Source of the DNA: Mycobacterium colombiense
GTDB lineage: Bacteria > Actinomycetota > Actinomycetes > Mycobacteriales > Mycobacteriaceae
Assembly (NCBI RefSeq): GCF_001953985.1
Contig: NZ_MBEI01000051.1
Coordinates: 1-64,000, forward strand
Length of the DNA stretch: 64,000 nt
Reading direction: 5' to 3'
Shown here: positions 7,058 to 16,276 of the stretch, in pieces
Layout: each line of letters begins with the position of its first letter
Numbering within the stretch: position 1 is the stretch's first letter
The notes under the pieces: generated by a model
What the model saw: only the letters and a program-made list of their open reading frames with translations
Databases searched by the model: none
Told to the model about the DNA's origin: nothing
Made by a program: the position numbers and the translations under genes

Positions 7058-8994
7058 CTGAGCTCGAGATCCGACTCGATGGGGGCGCGGTGGTCGTGCC
7101 AGAAATCCACCAGACGGTACGGGAAGGCGGTCACGATCCGGCCCCCGCCCGAACGGTAATAGGTGTGCGCCGACGGGGTGTGGCACCACACGGTGCCGGC
7201 CATGGTCGCATCGATCTTGGCTACGTAGCTCTCGTAGGCGCGCTGCGTCACCTCGATGGTTGCGGCCTGGCGCAACGCCATCAACTGCAGGCATTCCATC
7301 ACGTAGTGCACCATCACCTCGACGCCGAAGTTGTGACCGGCGCCGTGTCCGGGGCTGTAGTTGGGTGCCGAGGAAATGAACATGTTGGGGAATCCGGGCA
7401 CCATCCCGCCGCGGTAGGCCCGGGGGGCGTCGCCCCACTCGTCGGTCAGCTTCGTGCCATCTCGGCCCCGAATATCCACGGTGGAAAGGAAATCCAGGTA
7501 GTAGCCGGTCGCGTAGATGATGACGTCGAGGTCGATCTGTCTGCCGTCCGCCGTGACGATCCCGGCCTCGTTCACCCGGGCCGGCTCACTGGCCTCCACG
7601 TCGACGTGGTCGCGGGCCAGCGCCGCGTAGTAGCCGCCGGGGTCGCGAATGATCCGCTTGCCGTAGGGAGCGAAGTCGGGCGTCACCTTGCGCGCGAGCT
7701 CGCTTCCCGCGCCGAACACACGATCGATGTATTCCTGGCACATCTTCAGCAAGACGTCGTTGGCCGGCGAGATCGACAGATGTTCGCCCGCCCATTCCTG
7801 GTCGTGCAGGATCACCGGATAGTTGTTGTCCGATGTCCCCCAATACGATTTGAGCCGAACCCAATTGGCGTAGTACGGCAACCGGGTGCCCAGCCAGCGC
7901 TGGTGGGTGGGAACATCGTCGGACGCACGCCGTCGCGGTGCGACCCAATGCGGCTGGCGCTGAAACACCGTCATCTGGGCGACCTGGTCCACGGTCGCGT
8001 CGACGATTTGGACCGCGGTGCAACCCGCCCCGATGATCGCGACCCTCTTACCCGTGAGATCGAGCTCGCGATCCCACTGCGCGGAATGGATGGAAATTCC
8101 TGAGAACGTTTCGCGGCCGGGCAGATCCGGCCAACGCGGCCGGTTGAGGTAGCCTGCCGCCGGGATGACAACGTTGGCATAACTGACGTCGCGCATCCCA
8201 TCCGGGCCGACCGAGTGTATCTGCCATTGCCGGCGCCGCTCGTTCCACCACAGGGCTTCCACCTCGGTACCTAAGCGGGTGCGCTTGCGCAGGTCGTTCT
8301 TGTCCGCCACGGACACGAGATAGGCCTGGTATTCCGCGCCCTGCGGGTAGTAGCTCGACCAGTCGCCGTTGATGTCGCGCGACAGCGAGTAATACGCCGA
8401 CGGTGTATCCACCCCGATGCCGGGATACGTTGTGGTGTACCAAGTGCCGCCCACCTCGTCGTTTCGCTCGATGATCTGATAGTCGATACCGGCGTCGGCA
8501 CACGCGAGCGCGGCGGTTATCCCAGCGATGCCCGCGCCCATGATGACCACACGGAAATCCTCGGGGAGCTTTGCGGTGCGCGGTAGCACCGGTTGCGAGG
8601 GCTGAAATCCGCCCTGCTCGAGCAGCAGGTGCAGATATTCCGGGCCGATCTCTCCCCCGAGCGCAACGGGGGCGACACGGGCGAACAGGTCGAGATCATC
8701 GGCGGGAACCGCATCCGCCGGTCGGGGCGACCCCAACGCCGTGACGATTTCGTCGATGAGTTGCCTGGCCGTCTCCGGGTCGGTGACACCGGCCTGCTCA
8801 GGCGGATCGGGCACGTAGCTGATCTTGGACGCGAACCGCTCGGCCACGGCCGGGTCCCCGGTCAGCTGCGCCAGCACAGCGACCAGTACGCCGGGGTCCG
8901 CTTGGCGCAGGTTGGCCCGAAGCTCGTCGACTTCTCGGGGGTCCAGATCCGCTTGTCCGGCGTTGTCGGTCGTGACGGGGACACCAGTGCTCAT
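7054..8994 (-). CDS. Flavin-containing Baeyer-Villiger monooxygenase, HAPMO-type
   Basis: This is a 646-aa type I BVMO that should use FAD, NADPH and O2 to turn a ketone into an ester or lactone. The FAD motif GAGIAG lies at residues 153-158. The BVMO fingerprint FxGxxxHxxxW is intact at 297-307 (FSGISIHSAQW). A second Rossmann motif GAGCTA at 322-327 binds NADPH. About 140 residues precede the FAD domain. Such an N-terminal extension is known from 4-hydroxyacetophenone monooxygenase (about 640 aa) and absent from cyclohexanone-type enzymes. ATG at 8994 begins MSTGVPVTTD; the open frame upstream is not family-like. No clear Shine-Dalgarno is visible. It overlaps the downstream SDR by 4 bases and is divergent from the acyl-CoA ligase. 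The substrate is probably an aryl or bulky ketone (inference). Confidence 0.9.
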   Translation of the reverse strand: MSTGVPVTTDNAGQADLDPREVDELRANLRQADPGVLVAVLAQLTGDPAVAERFASKISYVPDPPEQAGVTDPETARQLIDEIVTALGSPRPADAVPADDLDLFARVAPVALGGEIGPEYLHLLLEQGGFQPSQPVLPRTAKLPEDFRVVIMGAGIAGITAALACADAGIDYQIIERNDEVGGTWYTTTYPGIGVDTPSAYYSLSRDINGDWSSYYPQGAEYQAYLVSVADKNDLRKRTRLGTEVEALWWNERRRQWQIHSVGPDGMRDVSYANVVIPAAGYLNRPRWPDLPGRETFSGISIHSAQWDRELDLTGKRVAIIGAGCTAVQIVDATVDQVAQMTVFQRQPHWVAPRRRASDDVPTHQRWLGTRLPYYANWVRLKSYWGTSDNNYPVILHDQEWAGEHLSISPANDVLLKMCQEYIDRVFGAGSELARKVTPDFAPYGKRIIRDPGGYYAALARDHVDVEASEPARVNEAGIVTADGRQIDLDVIIYATGYYLDFLSTVDIRGRDGTKLTDEWGDAPRAYRGGMVPGFPNMFISSAPNYSPGHGAGHNFGVEVMVHYVMECLQLMALRQAATIEVTQRAYESYVAKIDATMAGTVWCHTPSAHTYYRSGGGRIVTAFPYRLVDFWHDHRAPIESDLELR

Positions 8995-9097
8995 GGCAAC
9001 GAGTATCGGTGTGCTTCGCAACCGTGGGCAGGCCCCTTGTCTACTCAGCGGGACACGCACGACCCGATCAGTTGAATCGGCGCTTACCGTGACGGCC
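8995..9097. promoter_or_regulatory. Divergent intergenic region between BVMO and acyl-CoA ligase
   Basis: These 103 bases separate the starts of two oppositely oriented operons and must contain both promoters unless transcription is leaderless. I saw no long palindrome and no obvious match to the KstR or KstR2 consensus. Co-control of the two units by one regulator is plausible but not shown. Confidence 0.4.
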
Positions 9098-10687
9098 ATG
9101 CAGCCGGATGACCTCGATACCTCGATCGCCAGGGCGCGTAGCCACGGACTCGGCGACCTTCCCCGGCGCTCGGCCCTCCGGCAGCCGGACAAGATCGCGA
9201 TCATCGACGGCGATGTCGTTTTGACCTTCGCCGAATTCAACCATCTGGTGGACCGCGCGGCGGCCGCGTTGCGCGACAACAATTTTCAGGTCGGCGATCG
9301 GATCGCCCTGTTATCTCGGAACTGCTGGCAGTACGCCGTGCTCGCATTCGCGACGGCGCGCGCCGGCGTGGTCCTGGTTCCGGTCAATTTCATGCTGACC
9401 GCCGAGGAGATCGCCTACATCCTTGGTCACAGCCGGGTCACCGGTTTCATCGTCGAAGCGGAGCTGACCGAGACCGCCGAGGAGGCGATCCGGCGCACTG
9501 GTGTGGTGCGGACCAAGGTCGCTCTGGTACCCACCGGACGCCGGCCCGCGGCGGGGTGGGCCGACTTCGCCCAGTGGCTGACCACCGACACGCCTGCCCC
9601 GAACCCGTGCATTGACGACGACCAGCCGGTGCGGTTGATGTACACCAGTGGAACCGAGTCCCGTCCCAAGGCCGCCATCCACACCGGCCGCAGCCTGATG
9701 TGGCAGTACGTCAGCACGATCGTCGCCGGCGAGATGTCGCAGGACGACGTCGAGATCCACTCGCTGCCGCTGTACCACTGCGCCCAGCTTGACAACTTTC
9801 TGGCCACCGATGTCTACCTCGGCGCCACCAGCATCATCCTGCCGCGGCCCGAGCCCGAAGCGGTGTTGCGCACGATGGAGCGCTACCGGGTCACCAATTA
9901 CTTCGCTCCCCCGACGGTGTGGATCTCGCTGCTGCGTTCACCGCTGTTCGATCAGGTGGACTTGTCCAGCCTGCGTAAGGGCTACTACGGCGCCTCGGCG
10001 ATGCCGGTGGAAATCCTGCACGAGATCCGCGACCGGCTACCGGCTCTGCGATTGTGGAACTTCTACGGCCAGACCGAGATGGCGCCGCTGGCCTCCGCAC
10101 TGGGACCCGACGAGCAGGACGCGCACGCCGGGTCCGCCGGCCGGCCGGTGGTCAACGTCGAAACGGTGGTCCTCGACGACGAGGACAATCCCGTCGCCAC
10201 CGGCATAGTCGGCGAAATCGCCCACCGCAGCCCGCATTTGACGCCGGGCTACCTCGACGACCCGGAACGCACCGCCGAGGCCTTCCGAGGCGGCTGGTTC
10301 CACTCCGGGGACTTGGGTTACTACGATGAGCACGGACTGCTGCAGGTCGTCGACCGTAAGAAGGACATGATCAAGACCGGTGGCGAAAACGTAGCCAGCC
10401 GAGAGGTCGAGGAAATCATCTACCGGCACAACGGTGTTCAAGAAGTCGCGGTGTTCGGCCTGCCCCACCCGGTGTGGGTGGAGGCCGTGGTGGCCGCCGT
10501 GGTCGCGCGCGACGGCGCCCAGATGACCGAGGATGACCTCGTCGCGCATTGCCGGGAGCACCTGGCCGGATTCAAGGCACCCAAACGCGTCTTCTTCGTG
10601 GACGCGCTGCCGAAGAACCCTAGCGGTAAGTTGCTCAAACGGTTGCTTCGGGAGCGTTTCACCCTGGAAAATCAGGTGCCCTGCTGA
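9098..10687 (+). CDS. Acyl-CoA synthetase (FadD-like, ANL superfamily)
   Basis: This is an AMP-forming CoA ligase of 529 aa. It has the ATP-binding P-loop-like motif TSGTESRPK (~183-191), the YGQTEM adenine-binding motif and the GWFHSGDLGYYDEHG hinge region. The C-terminal domain has KDMIKTGGENVASREVEE and the catalytic Lys motif NPSGKLLKR near ~510. It activates a carboxylic acid to its adenylate and then its CoA thioester, feeding beta-oxidation by the genes that follow. ATG at 9098 is used; an in-frame GTG at 9089 is an alternative. It is the first gene of a 12-gene plus-strand run. The substrate class (fatty, aromatic or steroid side chain) cannot be read from sequence. Confidence 0.9.
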   Translation: MQPDDLDTSIARARSHGLGDLPRRSALRQPDKIAIIDGDVVLTFAEFNHLVDRAAAALRDNNFQVGDRIALLSRNCWQYAVLAFATARAGVVLVPVNFMLTAEEIAYILGHSRVTGFIVEAELTETAEEAIRRTGVVRTKVALVPTGRRPAAGWADFAQWLTTDTPAPNPCIDDDQPVRLMYTSGTESRPKAAIHTGRSLMWQYVSTIVAGEMSQDDVEIHSLPLYHCAQLDNFLATDVYLGATSIILPRPEPEAVLRTMERYRVTNYFAPPTVWISLLRSPLFDQVDLSSLRKGYYGASAMPVEILHEIRDRLPALRLWNFYGQTEMAPLASALGPDEQDAHAGSAGRPVVNVETVVLDDEDNPVATGIVGEIAHRSPHLTPGYLDDPERTAEAFRGGWFHSGDLGYYDEHGLLQVVDRKKDMIKTGGENVASREVEEIIYRHNGVQEVAVFGLPHPVWVEAVVAAVVARDGAQMTEDDLVAHCREHLAGFKAPKRVFFVDALPKNPSGKLLKRLLRERFTLENQVPC

Positions 10688-10724
10688 TCTCGATATTGCT
10701 CTGCCCGAAAGGAATTCACTTCCG

Positions 10725-11831
10725 ATGCACAAAGGCCGCATAGCGCGATTCGATGGGCCGGGAAAGCCCTTCGAAATAGAAACGGTAACCCTGTCCGATG
10801 TGGGCACCGGCGAAATCCTGGTCAAGGTCGCCCGGGCCAACATCTGCGGCTCGGACGTGCACGCCTGGCACGGCACCTTCGCCACCCGGGGCCTGGGCGG
10901 TCAACTGCCCACCGTCCTGGGTCACGAAATGGTCGGCGCGGTCGAAGCGCTCGGCGACGGTGTCAGCACGGATTCCAACGGCAGACCGCTGCAGCTCGGC
11001 ACCCGTGTCGTCTTCCCCTACTTCTTCTGCTGCCACCGATGCCGAAATTGCCTGGCCGGCAGGCGCAACGCCTGCATCAGCCTGAAGATGGCGATGCTCG
11101 GCCGCGCCGACGAACCGCCTTACTTCGTCGGCGGCTACGCCGACTATTACCTGCTGCCGGCCGGGGCGGTGCTCTACAAAGTGCCGGACAGCGTGTCCGA
11201 CGATAACGCCGCCGGCGCCAATTGTGCACTATCCCAAGTGATGTACGGTCTCGAGCGGATTGATCTGCAACTCGGGGAAACGGTCGTGGTGCAGGGCGCG
11301 GGCGCGCTCGGTTTGTACGCGATCGCGGTCGCCAAGGCGCGCGGCGCCGGTACCGTCATCGCCATCGACGGCGTTCCCGAACGCCTGGAACTGGCAACCG
11401 CTTTCGGCGCCGACAACGTCATCGACATAACCGACGTGACCGAGGTCAAAGACCGGGCCAGGATCGTGCGCACACTGACCGACGGGCAGGGCGCCGACGT
11501 CGTGGTCGAAGTGGTCGGCCACCCGTCGGCGATCGACGAAGGGCTCAAGCTGCTCGGCCAATTCGGCCGCTACGTCGAGATCGGCAACATCAACATCGGC
11601 AAGACCTTCGAGTTCGACCCCTCCCGGTTCGTGTTCGGGAACAAGACGATGATCGGCGTCTCCCTCTATGCCCCGGAGGTGTTGTCGCGGGCGCTGACCT
11701 TCCTGGAACAGAACCAAGACCGGCTGCCACTCAACCGCCTTGCCGCGGCATGCTATTCGCTCGACGACATCAACGAGGCATTCGCGGCCGCCGAAGGCAA
11801 GCGCGACGTCCGCGCCAGCATCATCCCCTGA
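10725..11831 (+). CDS. Zinc-dependent alcohol dehydrogenase (MDR family)
   Basis: This is a medium-chain dehydrogenase of 368 aa. Catalytic zinc ligands are Cys41 (NICGSD) and His66-Glu67 (GHEM). The structural zinc lobe is complete, with Cys103, Cys106, Cys109 and Cys117 spaced C-x2-C-x2-C-x7-C. The Rossmann motif GAGALG follows, and VIAIDGVPERLELA carries an acidic residue typical of NAD preference. ATG at 10725 is used, with a GAAAGGA element about 12 bases upstream; the open frame before it overlaps the acyl-CoA ligase. It sits 37 bases after the ligase and 20 before an aldehyde dehydrogenase. The obvious pairing is alcohol to aldehyde to acid. Confidence 0.88.
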   Translation: MHKGRIARFDGPGKPFEIETVTLSDVGTGEILVKVARANICGSDVHAWHGTFATRGLGGQLPTVLGHEMVGAVEALGDGVSTDSNGRPLQLGTRVVFPYFFCCHRCRNCLAGRRNACISLKMAMLGRADEPPYFVGGYADYYLLPAGAVLYKVPDSVSDDNAAGANCALSQVMYGLERIDLQLGETVVVQGAGALGLYAIAVAKARGAGTVIAIDGVPERLELATAFGADNVIDITDVTEVKDRARIVRTLTDGQGADVVVEVVGHPSAIDEGLKLLGQFGRYVEIGNINIGKTFEFDPSRFVFGNKTMIGVSLYAPEVLSRALTFLEQNQDRLPLNRLAAACYSLDDINEAFAAAEGKRDVRASIIP

Positions 11832-11851
11832 TCGAAAACCGAAAGAAGACC

Positions 11852-13270
11852 ATGCACAACTACGACCGCAGCACGCTGTTCATCGACGGAAAGTGGGTCG
11901 AGCCCGACGGGCGTGACGCCATCGAGGTGATCGACCCCTCGACCGAGAAGCCGATCGGGTCGGTGCCCGCGGCCACCACGGCCGACGTCGACGCCGCGGT
12001 AGCCGCCGCCCAGCGCGCGTTCGACCCGCTGATCGGCATCGCCGAGCGTCGCGAGCGGATTGCCGAGGTGATCGCCGCGATGGAAAAGCGACTGCCCGAC
12101 ATCGCCGAGACCATCGCCCGGGAGATGGGCGCGCCGCTGCGCATCGCCCAAACCGTGCAGACCCAAGTGCCGCTGGCGGTAGCCCGGGGTTTCGCCGAGG
12201 TGCTGGACACCTTCGAATTCGAAGAGCGCGTAGGCAATTCGCTGGTCGTCCGGGAACCCTACGGCGTGGTCGGGGCGATCACCCCGTGGAACTATCCGCT
12301 GTATCAAGTGGTTGCCAAGGTGCTGCCGGCGATCGCCGCCGGCTGCACGGTGGTGCTCAAGCCCAGTAACGAGGCGCCCCTGTCGGTGTTCGAGTTCGTG
12401 GAGGCCGTCGAGGAGGCGGGCCTTCCCGCCGGGGTGGTGAACCTGGTGTCGGGCGGCGGGCAGCTGATCGGCGAGCGGCTCGCCGATCATCCCGACGTCG
12501 ACTTCGTCTCGTTCACCGGTTCCACCGGCGTCGGCGCCCGAGTCGGCGAATTGGCCGGGCGCACAGTCAAGAAGGTAGCCCTGGAATTGGGCGGAAAGTC
12601 GGCCAACGTGATCCTCGATGATGCCGACCTGGCCACCGCGGTCAAGGTGGGCGTCAGCAACGCCTTCCTCAACGGGGGCCAGACCTGCATGGCCTGGACC
12701 AGAATGCTGGTGCCCAGGTCGCGCTACGACGAGGCACTGGAGGTGGCTCGGGTCGCGACGGCCAAGTACACCGTGGGTGACCCGTTCGATCCGGCGACCC
12801 GGATCGGCCCGTCGGCTTCGGCCAAGCAGTTCGACACCGTGCGCGGCTACATCGAGCGCGCGCAGCGCGACGGCGCGCGGCTGGTCACCGGCGGATCCGA
12901 GAAGGTCCGCGAGGTGGGCTATTACGTGGCACCGACGGTGTTCGCCGACGTCGACCCCGACTCGGAGCTGGGCCAGGAGGAGGTGTTCGGTCCGGTGCTG
13001 GCGGTCATACCGTTCGACGACGACGCCGACGCTCTGCGGATCGCCAACGGCACCCCGTACGGCCTGTCCGGCGCGGTGTGGGCCGGCGACACCGAGCGCG
13101 CGATCGCCTTCGCCCGCGGTGTACGAACCGGTCAGCTCGACATCAACGGCGGCAAGTACAACCCTGTCGCGCCCTTCGGTGGTTACAAGAAATCCGGCAT
13201 CGGCCGCGAACTGGGCCGCGCCGGGTTCGAGGAGTACCTGCAGACCAAGTCTCTACAGTTGCCAGCATGA
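11852..13270 (+). CDS. Aldehyde dehydrogenase (NAD(P)-dependent)
   Basis: This is an ALDH-superfamily enzyme of 472 aa. It has the Rossmann-type segment TPWNYPL (~144-150), FTGSTGVG (~221-228), the general base Glu245 in LELGGKS and the nucleophile Cys279 in NGGQTCMAW. The C-terminal PFGGYKKSGIGRELG signature is present and the length is normal. ATG at 11852 lies 20 bases after the alcohol dehydrogenase stop, with a GAAAGAAG purine tract upstream. Its TGA overlaps the crotonase ATG by 4 bases. It oxidises an aldehyde to the acid; the product could be a substrate of the upstream CoA ligase. Confidence 0.92.
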   Translation: MHNYDRSTLFIDGKWVEPDGRDAIEVIDPSTEKPIGSVPAATTADVDAAVAAAQRAFDPLIGIAERRERIAEVIAAMEKRLPDIAETIAREMGAPLRIAQTVQTQVPLAVARGFAEVLDTFEFEERVGNSLVVREPYGVVGAITPWNYPLYQVVAKVLPAIAAGCTVVLKPSNEAPLSVFEFVEAVEEAGLPAGVVNLVSGGGQLIGERLADHPDVDFVSFTGSTGVGARVGELAGRTVKKVALELGGKSANVILDDADLATAVKVGVSNAFLNGGQTCMAWTRMLVPRSRYDEALEVARVATAKYTVGDPFDPATRIGPSASAKQFDTVRGYIERAQRDGARLVTGGSEKVREVGYYVAPTVFADVDPDSELGQEEVFGPVLAVIPFDDDADALRIANGTPYGLSGAVWAGDTERAIAFARGVRTGQLDINGGKYNPVAPFGGYKKSGIGRELGRAGFEEYLQTKSLQLPA

Positions 13271-14043
13271 ACGCGCCTCTCGATATCGCCGCGAGCGGAC
13301 TGACTCAGGTCTGGACGATCAACCTGCCCGAGGTGGGCAATGCGATCACCGGCCACGATTTCATCGCCGCGTTCGAGGAGGCCGTCTACGCCGCCAACGC
13401 CGACACCTCGATCCGCGCGGTCATCCTCACCGGAGCAGGCAAGATCTTCTCCGCCGGCGGCAATGTCAAGGAGATGGCCGACCGTGACGGCATGTTCGGC
13501 CTGGACGCACTGGACCAGCGGCACGCCTACATCGCCGGAATCCAGCGCATCCCGCGGGCGCTGGACCTGCTGGAGGTACCCCTGATCGCCGCGGTCAACG
13601 GGGCCGCCGTGGGCGCCGGCTGCGACCTGGCGATGATGTGCGACATCCGGATCGCCTCGGAACGCGCGTCATTCGCCGAGAGCTTCGTGCAGCTCGGTCT
13701 GATTCCCGGAGACGGAGGTACCTGGTTCCTGCCGCGTGCGGTGGGATATGAGCGCGCCGCCGAGATGACATTCACCGGCGACCGCGTGGACGCGGCGACC
13801 GCCCTGGCATGGGGCATGGTCAGCCGGGTGGTGCCGCACGACGAACTGCTCACCCAGGCACAGGCATTGGCCGAGCGGATCAGCAAAAATCCGCCCCATG
13901 CACTGCGCATGGCCAAGCGGCTCCTACGAGAGTCACGCACGGGCACGCTCGACGCCACGCTGGGCATGGCCGCGGCCATGCAGCCGCTGGCCCACGCCTC
14001 CGCCGAACACGGGCAACGCATCCAGAAGTGGCAGACGCGCTGA
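13267..14043 (+). CDS. Enoyl-CoA hydratase/isomerase (crotonase) family protein
   Basis: This is a crotonase-fold enzyme of 258 aa. The oxyanion-hole segments are intact: ILTGAGKIFSAGGN at ~54-66 and NGAAVGAGCDL at ~111-121. By alignment from memory with rat enoyl-CoA hydratase, the position of Glu144 is a Phe here (ESFVQLGLIPGDGGT). The Glu164 position is kept (AAEMTFTGD). The first catalytic Glu is therefore missing, and isomerase, hydrolase or another crotonase reaction is possible. It overlaps the ALDH by 4 bases and the first acyl-CoA dehydrogenase by 1 base, so it is tightly coupled. It acts on a CoA ester within the pathway. Confidence 0.85.
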   Translation: MNAPLDIAASGLTQVWTINLPEVGNAITGHDFIAAFEEAVYAANADTSIRAVILTGAGKIFSAGGNVKEMADRDGMFGLDALDQRHAYIAGIQRIPRALDLLEVPLIAAVNGAAVGAGCDLAMMCDIRIASERASFAESFVQLGLIPGDGGTWFLPRAVGYERAAEMTFTGDRVDAATALAWGMVSRVVPHDELLTQAQALAERISKNPPHALRMAKRLLRESRTGTLDATLGMAAAMQPLAHASAEHGQRIQKWQTR

Positions 14044-15182
14044 TGACGCTGCCCCGCTTGGTGCCGCCCGCCGGCGTCGACGCCGCGGCGACCGCAGGCC
14101 TGCGCACCGAAGTGCGCGATTTCCTAGCCGACCAACTGGCCGCCGGGGCGTTCACACCATCGATCGATGCCTGGCTGACGGGCTGGGACGAGAAGTTCAC
14201 CGCCGCGCTCGCCGCGCGCGGTTGGCTGGGCATGACCGTGCCGGTCGAATACGGCGGGCACGGACGCTCGTTTTTGGATCGTTTCGTCGTGACCGAGGAA
14301 CTGTTGGCGGCCGGCGCCCCGGTGGCCGCGCACTGGATCGCGGACCGTCAGATTGTGCCGTCGCTGCTCAAATACGGCACCGAAGACCAGAAGTCGGAGT
14401 TCCTGCCGCGAATCGTTCGCGGCGAGTGCTTCTTCGGCATCGGCATGAGCGAGCCCGACTCCGGCTCGGACCTGGCCAGCGTGCGCACCAGGGCCGAGCG
14501 CGTCGACGGCGGCTGGTCGCTGACCGGCACCAAGGTCTGGACGTCGGGGGCGCACCTGGCGCACTGGTTCATCGCGCTGGCGCGCACCGCGCCGGTGGAT
14601 CCCGAGCAACGCCATGCCGGGCTCAGTCAGTTCATCGTCGACCTGCACGGGCCCGGCATCGAGATCAGGCCGATCGTGTCGATGAACGGCGCCCACCACT
14701 TCAACGAGGTGATCCTGGACTCGGCGTTCGTCCCCGACGACCTGGTGTTCGGCGACATCGGCAACGGTTGGCGGCAGGTGACCTCGGAACTCGCCTTCGA
14801 ACGCAGTGGACCCGAGCGGTTCCTGTCCACGTTCGTGCTGTTGTCGGCCTGCGCCGACCGGATGGCGTCCAACGCCATACCCCGCGATCCGAATCTGGGA
14901 CGTCTGGTGGCGCGCATCGCCGGGTTGCACCGGATGTCCACGGCGGTGGCCGGTGCGCTGGAACGACACGAGCCGGCGGACCTACCCGCGGCGGTCGTCA
15001 AGGTGCTGGGCACCACCACCGAGGGTGATATCGCGGAGTTCGCCGATCTGCAGGACTCCCCCGATTCCCTGTTCGCCCATCTGGTACGTGCGGCCGTGGA
15101 TCAGCGACCCGGTTTCACGCTGCGCGGCGGCACCAACGAGGTGCTGCGTGGCGTCCTGGCGCGCGGATTGGGCTTGCGATGA
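14043..15182 (+). CDS. Acyl-CoA dehydrogenase, subunit of likely alpha-beta pair (FadE-like)
   Basis: This 379-aa protein has the full acyl-CoA dehydrogenase layout: an N-terminal helical domain and the central beta-barrel (ECFFGIGMSEPDSGSDLASVRTRA, with the FAD/substrate Ser and Thr positions, and SLTGTKVWTSGAH). The C-terminal four-helix domain ends with LRGGTNEVLRGVLARGLGLR, the usual FAD-contact signature. It introduces an alpha-beta double bond into an acyl-CoA, passing electrons to ETF. It starts one base inside the crotonase stop and overlaps the next FadE by 4 bases. The adjacent non-identical partner suggests an alpha2beta2 enzyme, as in the cholesterol side-chain FadE pairs of mycobacteria. 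Confidence 0.88.
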   Translation: MTLPRLVPPAGVDAAATAGLRTEVRDFLADQLAAGAFTPSIDAWLTGWDEKFTAALAARGWLGMTVPVEYGGHGRSFLDRFVVTEELLAAGAPVAAHWIADRQIVPSLLKYGTEDQKSEFLPRIVRGECFFGIGMSEPDSGSDLASVRTRAERVDGGWSLTGTKVWTSGAHLAHWFIALARTAPVDPEQRHAGLSQFIVDLHGPGIEIRPIVSMNGAHHFNEVILDSAFVPDDLVFGDIGNGWRQVTSELAFERSGPERFLSTFVLLSACADRMASNAIPRDPNLGRLVARIAGLHRMSTAVAGALERHEPADLPAAVVKVLGTTTEGDIAEFADLQDSPDSLFAHLVRAAVDQRPGFTLRGGTNEVLRGVLARGLGLR

Positions 15183-16204
15183 GCGCCGGGCCGTCGGTCG
15201 ACAGCGCCCTCGTCGACATGATGGGGGCGGTTTTTGCCGATTACCGGGACACGCATCCGCCCTTGGCAACGATCGAGCGGGACCCGCTGTTGTGGCGTCA
15301 CCTCGACGAGCTCGGTCTGGTGCGTTTGACCGGTCCGGAACAGCACGGCGGCAGCGGGGCAAACTGGTATGAAGCGGCCGAACTTCTGGCTGCGGCCGTT
15401 GATCACGGGGTGCGAATCCCGTTGGCCGAGCACGATTTATTGGCATGCTGGCTATTGGACGCGGCCGGTATTCCGGTCGACGATGCGGTTCGGACCGTAT
15501 GCGTGCTCGACAATCGGGGCACTGCGACCGCGGTGCCCTGGGCGGCTTCGGCAGATCGGATCGTCGTCGTCTGGCGCGGCGGGGGCGGCCGCCAGGTCGC
15601 CGACGTCGCCGCCGCGCGGCTCTCGATCACTCCGGGTAGCAACCTGATCGGCGAACCGCGAGACACAGTGGCCGCCGATCTGGCCGGGCTGGACGGGATT
15701 CCGGTGGACCGGGCGCTCATCGACCAGCTTGGGATGAAAGCGGCCCTGGTCCGATCCATCCAGGCCAGTGCCGCCCTCGACCGCATCCTGCAGCTGTGTG
15801 TCGAGCATGTGACCGCACGGGTCCAGTTCGGCCGCCCCCTCGCGAAGTTCCAAGCCATACAGAGCCTGATCTCGGATGCTGCCGCCGAGGCCGCACTGGC
15901 CCGAGCGGCGACCGAGGCCGCGCTGCACGCCGCGGTCACCGGCGACTGGTCGACACCCGACTTGGATTTCCTGGTGGCCGTGTCGCGTTCGTGCGTCGGC
16001 CATGCGGCGTCGGTGGTGGTGCGCAACGCCCACCAGCTGCATGGCGCGATCGGCACCACCCGGGAGCACCGGTTGCACGAGTTCACCCGGGCCGCGCTCG
16101 CATGGCGCTCGGAGTTCGGCTCGGTGCGGTATTGGGACGAGCGGGTGACCGACGCGGCGCTGTACGCGAGCACCGGCGCGCTGTGGAGCCTCATCACGGG
16201 CTGA
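15179..16204 (+). CDS. Acyl-CoA dehydrogenase, second subunit of the pair (FadE-like)
   Basis: This 341-aa protein is shorter than a canonical acyl-CoA dehydrogenase. The middle barrel is reduced. The C-terminal helical domain is clear, with TARVQFGRPLAKFQAIQ and then NAHQLHGAIGTTREHRLHEFTR, the FAD-contacting region. It lacks the GxPSEP/SDxxS barrel signature seen in the upstream subunit. This asymmetry fits the heterotetrameric FadE pairs used for bulky CoA substrates, where one subunit contributes FAD-binding and the other the catalytic face. ATG overlaps the previous gene by 4 bases (ATGA). Its substrate should be the same CoA ester. Confidence 0.83.
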   Translation: MSAGPSVDSALVDMMGAVFADYRDTHPPLATIERDPLLWRHLDELGLVRLTGPEQHGGSGANWYEAAELLAAAVDHGVRIPLAEHDLLACWLLDAAGIPVDDAVRTVCVLDNRGTATAVPWAASADRIVVVWRGGGGRQVADVAAARLSITPGSNLIGEPRDTVAADLAGLDGIPVDRALIDQLGMKAALVRSIQASAALDRILQLCVEHVTARVQFGRPLAKFQAIQSLISDAAAEAALARAATEAALHAAVTGDWSTPDLDFLVAVSRSCVGHAASVVVRNAHQLHGAIGTTREHRLHEFTRAALAWRSEFGSVRYWDERVTDAALYASTGALWSLITG

Positions 16205-16276
16205 GTCCCGGAGCCGTGTTCCACTGACCGGGCATCCGCGGTGTTACCGCGACCACACTCGGGGTTGACTGACGGG

